Shown in pieces: positions 49,047 to 59,207 of a DNA stretch of 64,000 nucleotides (position 1 is the stretch's first letter; every line of letters starts with the position of its first letter). Position numbers and translations under genes: made by a program. The notes under the pieces are model-generated. The model was not told the origin of the DNA and searched no databases. It saw only the letters and a program-made list of their open reading frames with translations. Source of the stretch: Brachycybe producta (Eukaryota > Arthropoda > Diplopoda > Playtdesmida > Andrognathidae); assembly GCA_036925085.1 (NCBI GenBank), contig JAUPFP010000025.1, positions 3,081,733 through 3,145,732 of the forward strand. The letters run 5' to 3'.

Positions 49047-50317
49047 TGTAACAATGTAGAGCTCTTGTTACGTGGCTCAGATTTAAACTCTCTTATTTAT
49101 GAGCGGATACCGCTTTTCACTGAGAGAGAGAAAGTCCCCAGTCCAATGGTGCCGGGGTCGTTCTCCTTGGTATTTGCTGGTTATGACGTTGCGAGACGAA
49201 TGCAGATTGTCAATTATACTTGCTTTATTATATACAATCATCGAAATATAATAAAGTAGCTCTAGAAGAGTTACAGGTGTGGCGTTGCTTAGCCACCGGA
49301 CCATTAAATGAGTAGTTGACTTCATGTTTCGATATCAGAGAATGGACCCAGAATATATCGAAACACGGACTTTTATACCTATGGCCTTTGTGCACCTACA
49401 CAGGTGCACCGATGCCCAAGAGACTGTGCATCGATGGGTATCCATCCACCGATACAGGAACCAGGATGTGACTTCAAGTTGGGGGTCTTCGAGTGTAGGA
49501 AAAGGGGCGGAAATGTGGCTCTTGGGGTGAGAGCGACCCCAAGGCTATGGTAATACCTTAGACTATTACTTTACTGGACTGGCAACTCCCAAAATTTTGT
49601 GTTGGACAGTTTTGAATCGTCGTGACGTCGTTTTTGAAGTGGCGCCTCTAGCGGGACTATGGTATATGAACATGAATATCAAAAGTCAAACTTTGGACGA
49701 GTTCATTTTGTAGTCATATAGGGTGGATTTTTTATATATATTATTATAAAAAGTATGGCCGATGAAGAACTACAGCTGTGTTCTGTTAAAAAGTGTCTGT
49801 AAAGTGTTACCTGTTTTGGTTGTGGTCTATTATCAGGAAAACACGACACAAACACCGTAACAACAACGTTTTCCAACCATTTATTGCTTAGGAGAGACGA
49901 AACGACAACTGGGCCGACATTAAAAAAAATCATGTACGAGATTCACTAAGATTTACACAAATTCACAGCAGAATATCACATATGGAAATTCATTTTACTT
50001 TTTTATCCGCATTTTACTGGATTCCTAGAATAGAATTAAAATTGGAAAATCCAGTAAAACGTGAAAAAACTAAAATAACTTCCCATACAGTACATGATTC
50101 AAACCCAATGTCTTCCCCTTTGCAAAAAACAAACCACGCTGGCCTACGATTTTCTTTTAAAATAATGCCACCAGATGGAGCTGGCGTCACTTTTGCCTTA
50201 TTTATTTTGCCTATGAACATGCATTTAACGCTTTAACAAGTAGAAGATAGGGAGTTGCCAGTCCAGTAGAGTAATAGTCTAAGGTAATACACAAAAGACG
50301 AAATACAGCATGTTACA
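49047..50317 (-). mobile_element. Solo LTR (B2 copy) interrupted by a 0.73-kb insertion
   Basis: Same LTR as 42331-42938, with the same TAAC duplications (49043-49046 and 50318-50321). It is interrupted at 49555-50285. Confidence 0.8.
49556..50284. mobile_element. 0.73-kb inverted-repeat element inside an LTR
   Basis: Ends CTTAGACTATTACTTTACTG and CAGTAGAGTAATAGTCTAAG, continuing inward as GGACTGGCAACTCCC / GGGAGTTGCCAGTCC. It is flanked by GTAATAC on both sides (5 to 7 bp depending on where the end is set). B1 shows the empty site (GGATAATACACAAAAG). The interior is not palindromic and holds ORFs on both strands (plus 49982-50236, minus 50014-50220) without known domains. A plus-strand ATG at 49755 opens MADEELQLCSVKKCL. 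It may be a deletion derivative of a larger DNA transposon or carry captured DNA. Confidence 0.7.
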
Positions 50318-50571
50318 TAACAGTCACAATGGCAAGTTCCAAGCCCGTATAACATGACACATGCCAGAATTAGTGAGTCGGAGCATGTCTCATGTAATAA
50401 TCTTTGTTTTGAATTTTTCACAAAAAGTCAGTGTTGGAAAACAATTTGCCAAAATTAATTGAATTTACTGTCTTTAAATGACTTTTTTCAGTAATTTGCG
50501 CTTTTTTAAAAACGTTTTTTTTTTACTGTAATTAATTGTTTGTTGTTAGAAATATAATTATTAGGGCTCAA

Positions 50572-50874
50572 ATTTTTATGCAAAATCAAGCCAATGTTTC
50601 TCAATCTGAGGCCAAAAGACAATTGTGAAGTAACAAGTCCATTTACAGCAACCAAAAATTGTTTTTCATTTTTTTTCAATTAAAAACACTAGTTAGAGGC
50701 TAGTGATAGTAACGGCAAATAGTAGTAACCAGACATCTAGGTCTCTAAAGAGCCTTTTTGATTAGGAAAAGCTTGATTACATTTGCTCTAATCGTGTTAT
50801 TACTGCACAATTCGCACATGGGCCACAAATTAGGGAAAATATTTGCATGCTATTGCATAAAAAATCCAAGCCCT
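50572..50874. mobile_element. MITE with GGGCTC ends, B2 copy
   Basis: AGGGCTCAAATTTTTATGCA at the left and GCATAAAAAATCCAAGCCCT at the right; counterpart of 43186-43460. Confidence 0.6.
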
Positions 50875-51211
50875 ACTAATTACTTAACAAAAACTTTCTA
50901 ATTACTTATGATTTGTAAAATGCCTGATGAGTCAATAAATTATTTGATCACTCGGAAATGATCTGGACTCCTTTGAAGTTAAGGTATTACTAGAAAAAAC
51001 TGTTATTTTTCATGGCTCGCTTCGCTGGACGGAATTTATAAAAAAAAACTAAAATTTTAAAAATATATAATTTTTCTGGCTGCGCTCATAGAATTAGAAA
51101 TAATATCAAATTGCATGCTTAAAAAAGTTTCAAAAAGAGCTTGTAAAACACATTGAATTTCAGTTTATTTTCAATGATTGTTAAAAACCTTTTGAGGCAC
51201 AGTTACTACTC

Positions 51212-51856
51212 TGTAACACCCTGTAAATCGTGATCCCGCCAAAACCATAGCCGGGGAGGGGGGGGTAAACAACTCTCAACCGTCCCTCCCTCTTCTCTTA
51301 CTCACCTTTCTGATTCATGCCCAAGCGGCAGATTGATACATAAAGGACCATGGTCACTTGGACCTGGTTACACCTCGCAGGTGTACACAGGTCCAAGGTA
51401 TAAAAGGACCGTGTTCCGAATCATGGGCCTGAGGATGTACCGTTAGTATTATTAATATTCACCCTTGTATTCTGTACTTCTTACAAGGAATGAATAAAAG
51501 TGTTGTAACAAGAAGTAGCGTTGTCTCTATGTCTTTATGTAAATAACTTCTCTTCAGAGGCCGGAGGTTTCATAGGACAGGAGCTATATGATTCTCAGCA
51601 GCTACAACATCTCTTGTCGGAATACCGATGGAGAAGATGTATATCAGCATCAACCGGAAGAGAGAGAGATGGCCGCCACTCTCCTGCATCGATTTCACCC
51701 CCATGCAGAAGAGTGACTACAATCTGTCTCCATCCAGCTCTCTCTACAGCTCGGATCTTCTCTGTGCAAGTGCCATACTGTTCAGAGAAGAAACGAGATG
51801 TGGAAAATGTCATCTAAAGGTTGGTAATAAATATTGGTTGATGTCAAAAGCTCACA
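51212..51856 (+). mobile_element. Solo LTR, 645 bp, target duplication ACTC
   Basis: Begins TGTAACACCCTG and ends AAGCTCACA, flanked by ACTC (51208-51211 and 51857-51860). TATA box TATAAAA at 51399-51405, AATAAA at 51493-51498. Block B1 has the uninterrupted site (TTGCTACTCAAATGTAATAA). ORFs 51521-51817 and 51628-51891 lie in or across it and are not genes. Same family as the LTR at 42331 by its promoter region. Confidence 0.9.
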
Positions 51857-52020
51857 ACTCAAATGTAATAAAGATCTATTTTGAAAAGTAATTAAATTAC
51901 TTCGAGAAAAGTAAATAATTGTAATTCATTTTTTAAACCTGGTAAATGTAATTGTATCTATTTTTACTAATGCAATTAGTAATTATGAGGAATAAAATGA
52001 TAATTATTATAATACTTTAC

Positions 52021-52131
52021 CACTTTGTTGTATTGGTCGTCACTCGTCTTTGCTTTACATATAGCAGGTGGACGTCTGCAGTAAATGAGACCAACAACAA
52101 TTGGTACGAGAAATACTTGCAATAGTTTCAT
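52021..52131 (-). CDS. First exon of a putative small secreted peptide, copy 2
   Basis: Paralog of 44510-44620: signal peptide MKLLQVFLVPIVVGLIYC, then RRPPAICKAKTSDDQYNKV and donor GTG/GTAAAG. A TATA box (CGTATAAAAAGAGG) lies about 40-45 bp upstream. No stop or frameshift has arisen in either copy. A solo LTR (51212-51856) landed about 165 bp past the donor, within what should be the intron. No second exon was found. Confidence 0.5.
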
Positions 52132-52307
52132 TTTGATGGAATAGTAAAGACCCTTGGAAAGATCAGCCTCTTTTTATACGAATATGAGCTACATCTAAAC
52201 AATTGTTTCTTAAATATACATTATACATTGTCAAATAACACGCGATACAAGTGGCCATTTCCCTTTAAAAAACAAATTTTGTAATCATCTCTACTGTGTG
52301 TAAGCAG

Positions 52308-53007
52308 TGTTGTGGTTTTGATTACACACAACTGTTGTGGTTATTGCACAACTTTTATTAATAAATTGAATATTGATTAATCTCAACACGAACACTGCAA
52401 ATTGCATTTGAATAGCTTTATTTATTTGCTGCATCAATTTATTTACTTGCATTGACCATGAGGTCCACCACTAGAGTTGCCAGAGGAATTGCCTGAGGTC
52501 GAAACCTGCAGAACAACACCTAAGCTGGTCCAAATGACCAAGTGTCTGTTTATGATCCAGAGGAACACTGGGGTTCAATGTGACAGTTAGATGACTAGCA
52601 AGACAAACTGTCCACATCAATAGAGCCTTTGAAGGCACCCCAAATTTGCCGTAAGCACTGCCTTTGCAATGAGAAGGCCGGAAGGATATGGAGGGTTAGT
52701 GACCATTGCTGTAGTGGTGAACGTGGAGGGTTACTGACCATTACTGTAGTGGTGAACGTGGATGCTTTACATATACAATAATCGGTACATGATAATGAAT
52801 TGCAAAGTACATGAAATTATACACAACCAGAAAACACATTGTCAAAAACAATCTAAACAAGATAATCATAACGTAGATAAACTATAAGTTAAGACATAAC
52901 AATATTTACACTAAATAATGTGTGCGCGGTTGTAAACATGCACAGTCATGCACGAAGTTAATGAAAACGGTTTTAAAAGAGAAAATGAATAACTGTTGAT
53001 CACCACA
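52308..53007. mobile_element. Solo LTR, 700 bp, target duplication GCAG
   Basis: TGTTGTGGTTTTG at one end and TGATCACCACA at the other; GCAG at 52304-52307 and 53008-53011. Block B1 has the empty site (GTGTGTAAGCAGCTTTTTAA). Strand not determined. A short internal direct repeat (GTAGTGGTGAACGTGGA) lies near 52711-52760. Confidence 0.85.
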
Positions 53008-53680
53008 GCAGCTTTTTAAACATGAAACAGAAGTTTACAAAATACTATATGCATGCGTGGTTTTAGAAGATGATGCAGAATTTTAGCATTTGTGACTTTC
53101 TTTAAAACATACATATTTTGTAAATATCTATAGTGTATATTTTGGTAAACTAAACAGATCAGATGATGACTATTGATCAAAAAACAGAAAAAAAAAAAAC
53201 GGAAATACCAAAAAATGTACTACTTTTTAATATTTGTTGTGTTCTTCAAATGTAAAGTAAATGACAAAAGGACAAAAGAACTGTTTTGTTAAAGTTAGTT
53301 AAAGTTAGTGCTAAACTCATGATAGGAAGTTTCATTTAAAAGGTGAGTTGTTTAGCTCTAGCTTTGACTTAAACACCATTAAAAACACGACCCTTCCATT
53401 CTCCGCAATATTGTTTGTGCCATTTTCTCAGTAGATCTCCAAACCTGCAAAACTACACATTTATAATTGTAGGTAACGGTTCAGTTTTTTTTAAACATAA
53501 ATTTATTCGAACATAATGTAACCAATGTTAGTAAGAGCATGTATACTACCGTATCAACTTTTTAGTCCAACTATCGGACAAATAAATGAGAACCATTGAG
53601 TTAAACACTGAGTTAAATGTGAGTGATCAGTCAGTCTAATGTGCACACCCCTATTTAACTCAATGGTTTTCAGTTAGATC

Positions 53681-54008
53681 TGTAGAGTTCATACAATATC
53701 ACCAGGTCATTGACAGTGACCTAATTATACGTTCTCCTTCCAGAACCTTCTAGAAGGACCCTTTCTTATCTTTTCAAGTTTCATTCACCCTTCTAAAATA
53801 TTTTTGTTTTTGCCTTAAGCTGTTCTTTCTTTTTGCTACAATGGTCTATTTTGTAAAATGTAAAATTCAGTTTTTGTTAATAAAGTTAGTTACTTTTCTA
53901 GGTCTTCATCAAGTGGTTGTGTGTTCTTGGAATTCTTTTTTATATTCTCTAAAAGTCTGAATATTTAGTACTCTACTTTTGTGATCAACCTAAACCATAA
54001 CCACCACA
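53681..54008 (+). mobile_element. Solo LTR, 328 bp, target duplication GATC
   Basis: Begins TGTAGAGTTC and ends ACCACCACA; GATC at 53677-53680 and 54009-54012. AATAAAG near 53880. Not present in B1. Its TGTGGTGG-type end (read on the minus strand) resembles the LTR at 52308, so they may be related. Confidence 0.75.
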
Positions 54009-54298
54009 GATCTAGTTGTCCGATAGTCAGACAACTGAAAAGTTAAGAAACTAAAAGAGTACTACTGTAACTATGACTTTGTTTCACTTCAAATAACAGC
54101 TAAAATCCACATTCATAATATTTTGTATAAATAAATAAAACCTTGCACCTTGCAACAGTTTATATAGAAGGTAATAACTGGCACACCAATGAATAGAAAG
54201 ACTGATGTTGACGGCATTTACTGCATTGCTCACCGGAAAAGTTTGCTGTACATAAATGCTCTGGTTTTAGACAAAACCAAACGAAATGTGTGTTTTAC

Positions 54299-54910
54299 TG
54301 TGACGAAACGGTATTTTCGTATTTCTATCGTTAGGGTTTATCATTTTTGAATCACCCCTGTATCTCTCGTAGAGATGAACAGCTGTGTTCATCTCCCTCT
54401 TTCTTCTTCTCTCTTCTGCGCCTGCGCTGTTTTTGAAAGGGATTTGTGAGAAGACATGTGAGAAAAACTCCGAGGAGCCTTGGGATTGGACACATCCCTT
54501 TGGGGGCGTGGCCAAGCCCAAGAGTATAAAAAGCGCGGAGTTCAAATTTCCACGATTCTTCTTCAATTAAATCTCTTCTAGTGCAGACGCTCTTTAAAAG
54601 CCATCTGCAATTTGAAGAGCTTTTGGAAATTGCCGAAGACTGTTTGAGAAACCGCGTTTTAAACTATCTTCTCGAAATAGTAATTAATAATTATCGTCGT
54701 TTATCTTATGTTTTCTTGTCATTTTCCCAAGGGACACAAACTCTTTATATACATTCTGTTTGTCTGTCAAATAAACACTTTGTTCATTTGACATTTAGCC
54801 TCTTGATTTTACATCATTCTTCAACAGACACCACAGGTATAAACAGGACTTTTCCCGCTCTTTTTGTGACGTCATCTGAGCGCCATATTGGAACACCCTG
54901 ATCCGTCACA
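54299..54910 (+). mobile_element. Probable solo LTR, 612 bp
   Basis: Starts TGTGACGAAACGG and ends ATCCGTCACA, short inverse ends. TATAAAAAGCGCGG at 54525 and AATAAA near 54770 give LTR order. The flanks (TTAC / TCAC) agree at only 3 of 4, so boundaries or age are uncertain. The ORFs at 54267-54566 and 54581-54901 are LTR sequence. Confidence 0.6.
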
Positions 54911-54967
54911 TCACTCATACAAGATAAGCTTTTTTAAAGGAAGGAAAGTGGGGGAAAAATTTAAAAA

Positions 54968-55206
54968 CTAGTGGGGTAACCCGTCATAAATAACGGGAAC
55001 ACAATTCTAGTTTAATTTTGTTATTAAAATTATTTAACTATTTTATTCAAATACTTCATAATAAATGACATTTTGTGTGAATGTCTGGTTGTCATGAAGT
55101 AATTTGCCTTGACCACTTATATTTTGTATAAACACCTTAATATTGTTTGGGTTCTTGAATCGGGAGAACGCAACATAAAGTTGTCCATGAGAAAAAACTG
55201 GTTCAT
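54968..55206 (-). mobile_element. Helitron 3' end carrying the last part of a Rep/helicase gene
   Basis: The minus-strand terminus is CTAG (54968-54971), preceded by hairpin CCCGTTATTTATGACGGG, at an A-T target. It runs upstream into helicase coding sequence. At 55207 it switches abruptly to the hairpin-proximal end of a second Helitron copy. Confidence 0.75.
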
Positions 55207-55207
55207 C
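55043..55207 (-). pseudogene. C-terminal fragment of a Helitron Pif1-type helicase
   Basis: The frame reads PRDEPVFSHGQLYVAFSR then FKNPNNIKVFI and ends ...NVIYYEVFE-stop. GQLYVAFSR is the SF1B motif VI region, which carries the arginine finger. Only about 50 residues remain of a protein normally well over 1000; the upstream part was lost at the junction with the second Helitron copy. Its stop lies about 55 bp before the terminal hairpin, where a Helitron reading frame should end. It would not be functional. Confidence 0.8.
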
Positions 55208-55560
55208 ACGGGGAGCAAAATTCAAAGGCAATTGTGCCCAGCATTAGAATTTCTTTTCCTCAGCCCTTTTATTACGTCAAACCAAGTAACAAACCAATTA
55301 GAAATTGATGACGTTCATAAAAGGGCGGAGCAAAAGAAATTCTAATGCTGGGCACAATTGCCCGTGATAAATTTAAGTTTAATTTTGATATTATCCCCTC
55401 CCCTTTTTATATTTGAAAGAGAAAATGAGATTTTCATTTTTCTCTCGTGTGCGCATGCGCGTCGTTTGTTCCTTATTTTATTCCTTTCATTTCAATTTAA
55501 GTTTCCCCCTCCCCCTTTTTTCCCCTCTCCAATTTCATATCATGGGCCTCATTTTCAAAT
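55207..55560 (-). mobile_element. Second Helitron-derived segment with embedded foldback MITE
   Basis: CACGGGGAGCAAAATTCAAAGG matches the hairpin-proximal sequence at 24475 and 62775. The MITE at 55223-55366 follows, then the TTATCCCCTCCCCTTTTTAT and GTGCGCATGCGCGTCG phrases shared with the other copies. Confidence 0.65.
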
Positions 55561-55679
55561 ATAGCCTTATCACTTGGCCCCATGTGCAATAACCAACCAT
55601 TGTCACTGCCCTGAGCCCTCCCCCTATGAAACAATGCTGTGGGCGCCCTTGTTCAAGTTTTCTAAAAAAAAAACAACTA

Positions 55680-56180
55680 AAATCATATGCTATACAGGGT
55701 GGACCAATAAATATGAGACTGTTTCGTGTAATCTTCTACAGTATAATTCTATCAAATTTTATTCTGACTTTTTTAAATGCCAAATAGCATTACGGATTGA
55801 CTTACTAAATGAAAATATGATGTCGTGATATCCGCCACTACGGTTCGTAATCTCTAAATTTTATTATATTCTTTGGTTATATCGATTCTCACTTCCGCGG
55901 ATCATACGTGTAGTACAGTCAAACCTGGATAAGTCGAAATCTTACGTAACTCGAAGTCAGCGCCCTGCCCCCTGGTAGGGTATATGATTCCTAAATCGAA
56001 CTTCACCTAACTCCAACAATTTTTATGGTGAGCGTTATATTATAAATTGTCAAAATTTAAAATTAATATTTTTATAATTAGTGTTTTACAATTGTTTATA
56101 TAGAATTTGTTGTTTCTTTTTAAATTATAGTGTAATTGTTGCTCTGAAGACGACCAATACGAGGTCGAAACGTCACCTCA
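55680..56180. mobile_element. Mixed transposon ends: mariner-like, pogo/Tigger-like, Penelope-like
   Basis: TATACAGGGTGGACCAATAA (near 55692) is a mariner/IS630-type end. TACAGTCAAACCTGGATAAG (near 55915) is typical of pogo/Tigger ends. At 56144-56174 CTGAAGA, a 5-bp stem (CGACC/GGTCG) and GAAACGTC form a hammerhead-ribozyme-like core as found near Penelope-like element ends. Each is a short remnant. Confidence 0.45.
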
Positions 56181-56993
56181 TTAAAAGAATTTCTTATTTT
56201 TAAGTCTTCTTTTAATTTTTATTACATTTTTTTTGGCTTTTGCCAATATTCAATATTCAATATTCACAAAAAAGAACATTGCTAATCTTATTCAATCCAA
56301 AGTCAAGAAACCTTATATATAATTTATAACTTCGAGATTGTATTCAATATTTTCTAGATGCAATTTCTCTGAACAAAAACTTTGTACAAAAAGAATTATA
56401 CAAAAAAAAAAAAGGTTTTTGTCCTGATTTAGTAGCCTTACTTAATTCACATCAGGCCCAAATTCAAGAAAGAAACTTAGCACTAGCCTTAAAAGTAAAA
56501 TTTCTGTAGCATTTTATTATGTGTGTTATTCTTTCCTTGGGACGTCTTTTGATAGCTGTTTGTATTTTCTCAAGCATGACGAGAGCGTAGACAATTTAGA
56601 TTTTATTGAAGATTTTCGGTATTATTTTCAGGCATAAGATGAGTTGTTTCCTAATTTACTCCAGAATTTCCACCATAGGTGGGTATGTAATAACAATTTG
56701 CGGAGATGAAATACAAAGAAAACAGATTCCTTTGAAAAATTGCAGATATGAACGACAAAAAGATGAAAATATGACACAAATTCACCCCAAATGACGGTAA
56801 TATTATCAACTACTATGGACACATTCGCCACAATAATAGGTTACACTAACAACATTTTATTTCTTGTATGTAAAATACAGGATTTCAAAAAAATGAATCA
56901 TTTTCCAAACGTTTAGGTTCATGTTAAATTTGCATTTTCAAGTGGTGTTTTAGTCGGTCGAGAGGCAAGATCTCATTTGTTGGTTGTTGTAGA

Positions 56994-57801
56994 CTAGGTA
57001 GGTGCTTTCTTCTTGCACTCACATTTCAATTTGTTATTTCCATCGTTAATGCACACCCCGTAATCATGTCCTTCTGATTTGCAGTGATCTTGACATTTTT
57101 TTCTACCGTTGTGTTCCTCACAGATATCTGAATAATTATACATAAAACATTATTGTTAGGAGACATTAGACGGAGGCCACCTCAGAAAGTGACAACCGAT
57201 TCAACTTCTAGAAGAATGGTGTAGGTGGTTAATCTCTCCAGATACAAAAAAGTGGGCACCTTTTATAATGATGGTATACTAGCATATGGCTCTGGTTACA
57301 AACTTATGTCTATATACATAATAGTGATTTTAGGCGTTCTAATAAAAATGGCTGAACTGAATATAAGCAAAAATTGCAATAATTGAGTTTGACAAAGTGT
57401 GTTAATATTTTGTTTTTTCAATTCAGCATTTGTTCAATTTGGCCCTTTATTGGGATGTAATTAGTCAAAAAGAATAAATTACTGAATTTGCATTAGTTTT
57501 ACAAGTAATTGTAAATTAAATCACCACGTTACTTTTCCAAATTGTCATTTTGTTATTTATTATTAAATTGAAAAGTCCAATTACTTAAAGTTAATTTTAA
57601 TATTTTCTCATTTTTGAAGTAAATTTAATCCTTTGATGAAAATGAATAATTGTAAATGAATATTTTTTAAAAAAAATTAGTTACTTATAGACAGAATTTG
57701 TATTTTCAGAGATTTTAGCTAATGAACTTACTATTGGAAGTCACGGATACAATCAATGCACCCATCACTAGAAAAACAACGAAAAGTTTAAGTCCAAACA
57801 T
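56994..57801 (-). CDS. Defensin-like CS-alpha-beta peptide precursor, 2 exons, 67 aa
   Basis: Exon 1 (57801-57732) encodes a signal peptide, MFGLKLFVVFLVMGALIVSV plus TSN, and ends at A/GTAAGT. Exon 2 (57127-56994) follows acceptor ATTCAG in frame and encodes the mature peptide, about 43 residues, stopping at TAG. The cysteines follow C-x8-C-x3-C-x9-C-x9-C-x-C, the six-cysteine CS-alpha-beta pattern of arthropod and mollusc defensins and scorpion-type channel toxins, with a gamma-core GVC before the fourth spacing. The peptide is rich in Lys, Glu and His (HNGRKKCQDHCKSEGHDYG; C-terminus KKKAPT). A two-exon layout with signal peptide and mature part on separate exons is usual for such genes. 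Function is inferred only from the fold: antimicrobial defence is likeliest, channel blocking possible. The intron is 604 bp and holds nothing recognisable. Confidence 0.8.
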
Positions 57802-58439
57802 TCTTCAAAGAAATTGTTTCTAGAGGAGAAAATAAAACGAACACTTTTCATTGAGTCATAGTTAGAATAGAAGTTGGAGTTAAAAAATTGTTTGGTTTTT
57901 AGGTGATTATGGGTATAAACCAATTAAAAATAAATTTATTGATCGTAACCCATTACCATATAATAGACAGTGGAAACTGTTTAATACGAAATAGAAGGAA
58001 CCAGAATATTTTTACGTTATATGCAATTTTCATGTTAAAAAGTAAGAATATTTATACCATACTAATGTACAAGACAGAACATATATTTCGTGTTGTTAGT
58101 ATTTCTATTTAAATTACTGTCTATTTGCAATTTACTTTACCTTTCTGTGTGATGGCAAATAGGGCTTCAAAGTGAATTATAAATTTCCGTTAAAAAACTT
58201 CAGTATTTATACAAAAATTGGACTAGTTTTTTGTAAACTACATTAATCATGTGCTAAACGAATGTCAAAACGCGTATTTTGACGTACTTAGCACAAGTGT
58301 GTGGAGTACCCAAATGGCGAATACACAATACCTGAATTGGGAGTGGCTTTCTTTTGACTTTTTCCACTTACGAAAAAAAAAAATACAGATATTGGCTCAG
58401 TTCTGAAAACTTTTTACAAAACTGCAATAGAATAGGTTT

Positions 58440-59090
58440 GGCCAAAAAGGGTGTGTTACTTTTGTTCTAATGATGCTTGCCCTACAGATGTACACTTGTC
58501 TTAAATATATTTGCCATAAAATAATTCGCCCTTAAGGTCATTTCCCATAAACAACCTAATTAACCTACTCCACGAAAAGACACTAAAAATCATGAAAATA
58601 AAAAAGAAGTTTGTTTATCTTTTGGGCATATATTTAGGGCAAATGTTTCTTAAGGGCAAGTGGTTTTGTGGCAGAACTTTTCTTTATTGCAAATGGTCTT
58701 AGGGCAAACATCCTTTTAAGACAAACGTCACTTTAGAAACAAATACGCTTTATTGCTAATGGTTTTAGGGCAAACATCCCTATAGTCCAAGATACTGTAG
58801 GGCAATCATCCTTATATGGCAATTAGCATTTAGGGCAAGTTTCTTTTTGGCAAACGTCTCTATTCCTGCAAAAATAAGGAGCTAGTTTTTAAAAAGCTCT
58901 TCAATTAATGTTCATATTAATTAATTACACAGGAAAAACCTCCATTTAAATTAATAAAATTTTATCTTATTCACACTTATTTTTCATGTTATTTTTCATG
59001 AGCTCCTTTTGAGTTCTGCCTAGAAATAATTAGTCGAAGCTTAGTGTCATCCAAAAAAGAGTATCAAGAGACTCCCTAAGCTAGGTATTC
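58440..59090 (+). repeat. Direct repeat, copy 1, with TTAGGGCAAACATCC motif series
   Basis: Copy 2 is 60340-60950. Shared phrases include TTATTGCAAATGGTCTTAGG / CTTTAGGGCAAAC and the right part (TTATTTTTCATGAGCTCCTT, TCTGCCTAGAAATAATTA, GAGACTCCCTAA). The left parts contain a loose series of GGGCAAACATC/GTC every 30-45 bp. 57810-58440 shows no gene. Confidence 0.6.
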
Positions 59091-59207
59091 AGAGTGTCCA
59101 TGTTTCAAGAGTAAGCATAAGACAACTTTTTTTGTTGTAAATAACTATTTTGATTACAGATCATAACAGGACATGGATATGCATTAAAACAATAAATGTA
59201 ATAATAA

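Larger units (their letters stand above)
48882..54038. repeat. Block B2: 5.2-kb paralog of B1, enlarged by insertions
   Basis: Colinear with 42167-45577. The excess is explained by the 0.73-kb insert in the first LTR and by solo LTRs at 51212-51856, 52308-53007 and 53681-54008, each absent from B1. Confidence 0.8.

Noticed and set aside
49755..49891. Two-exon micro-gene (MADEELQLCSVKKCL joined over a 38-bp intron)
   Set aside because: The putative intron is shorter than any other here and no family is recognised; kept only as a remark on the element that contains it.
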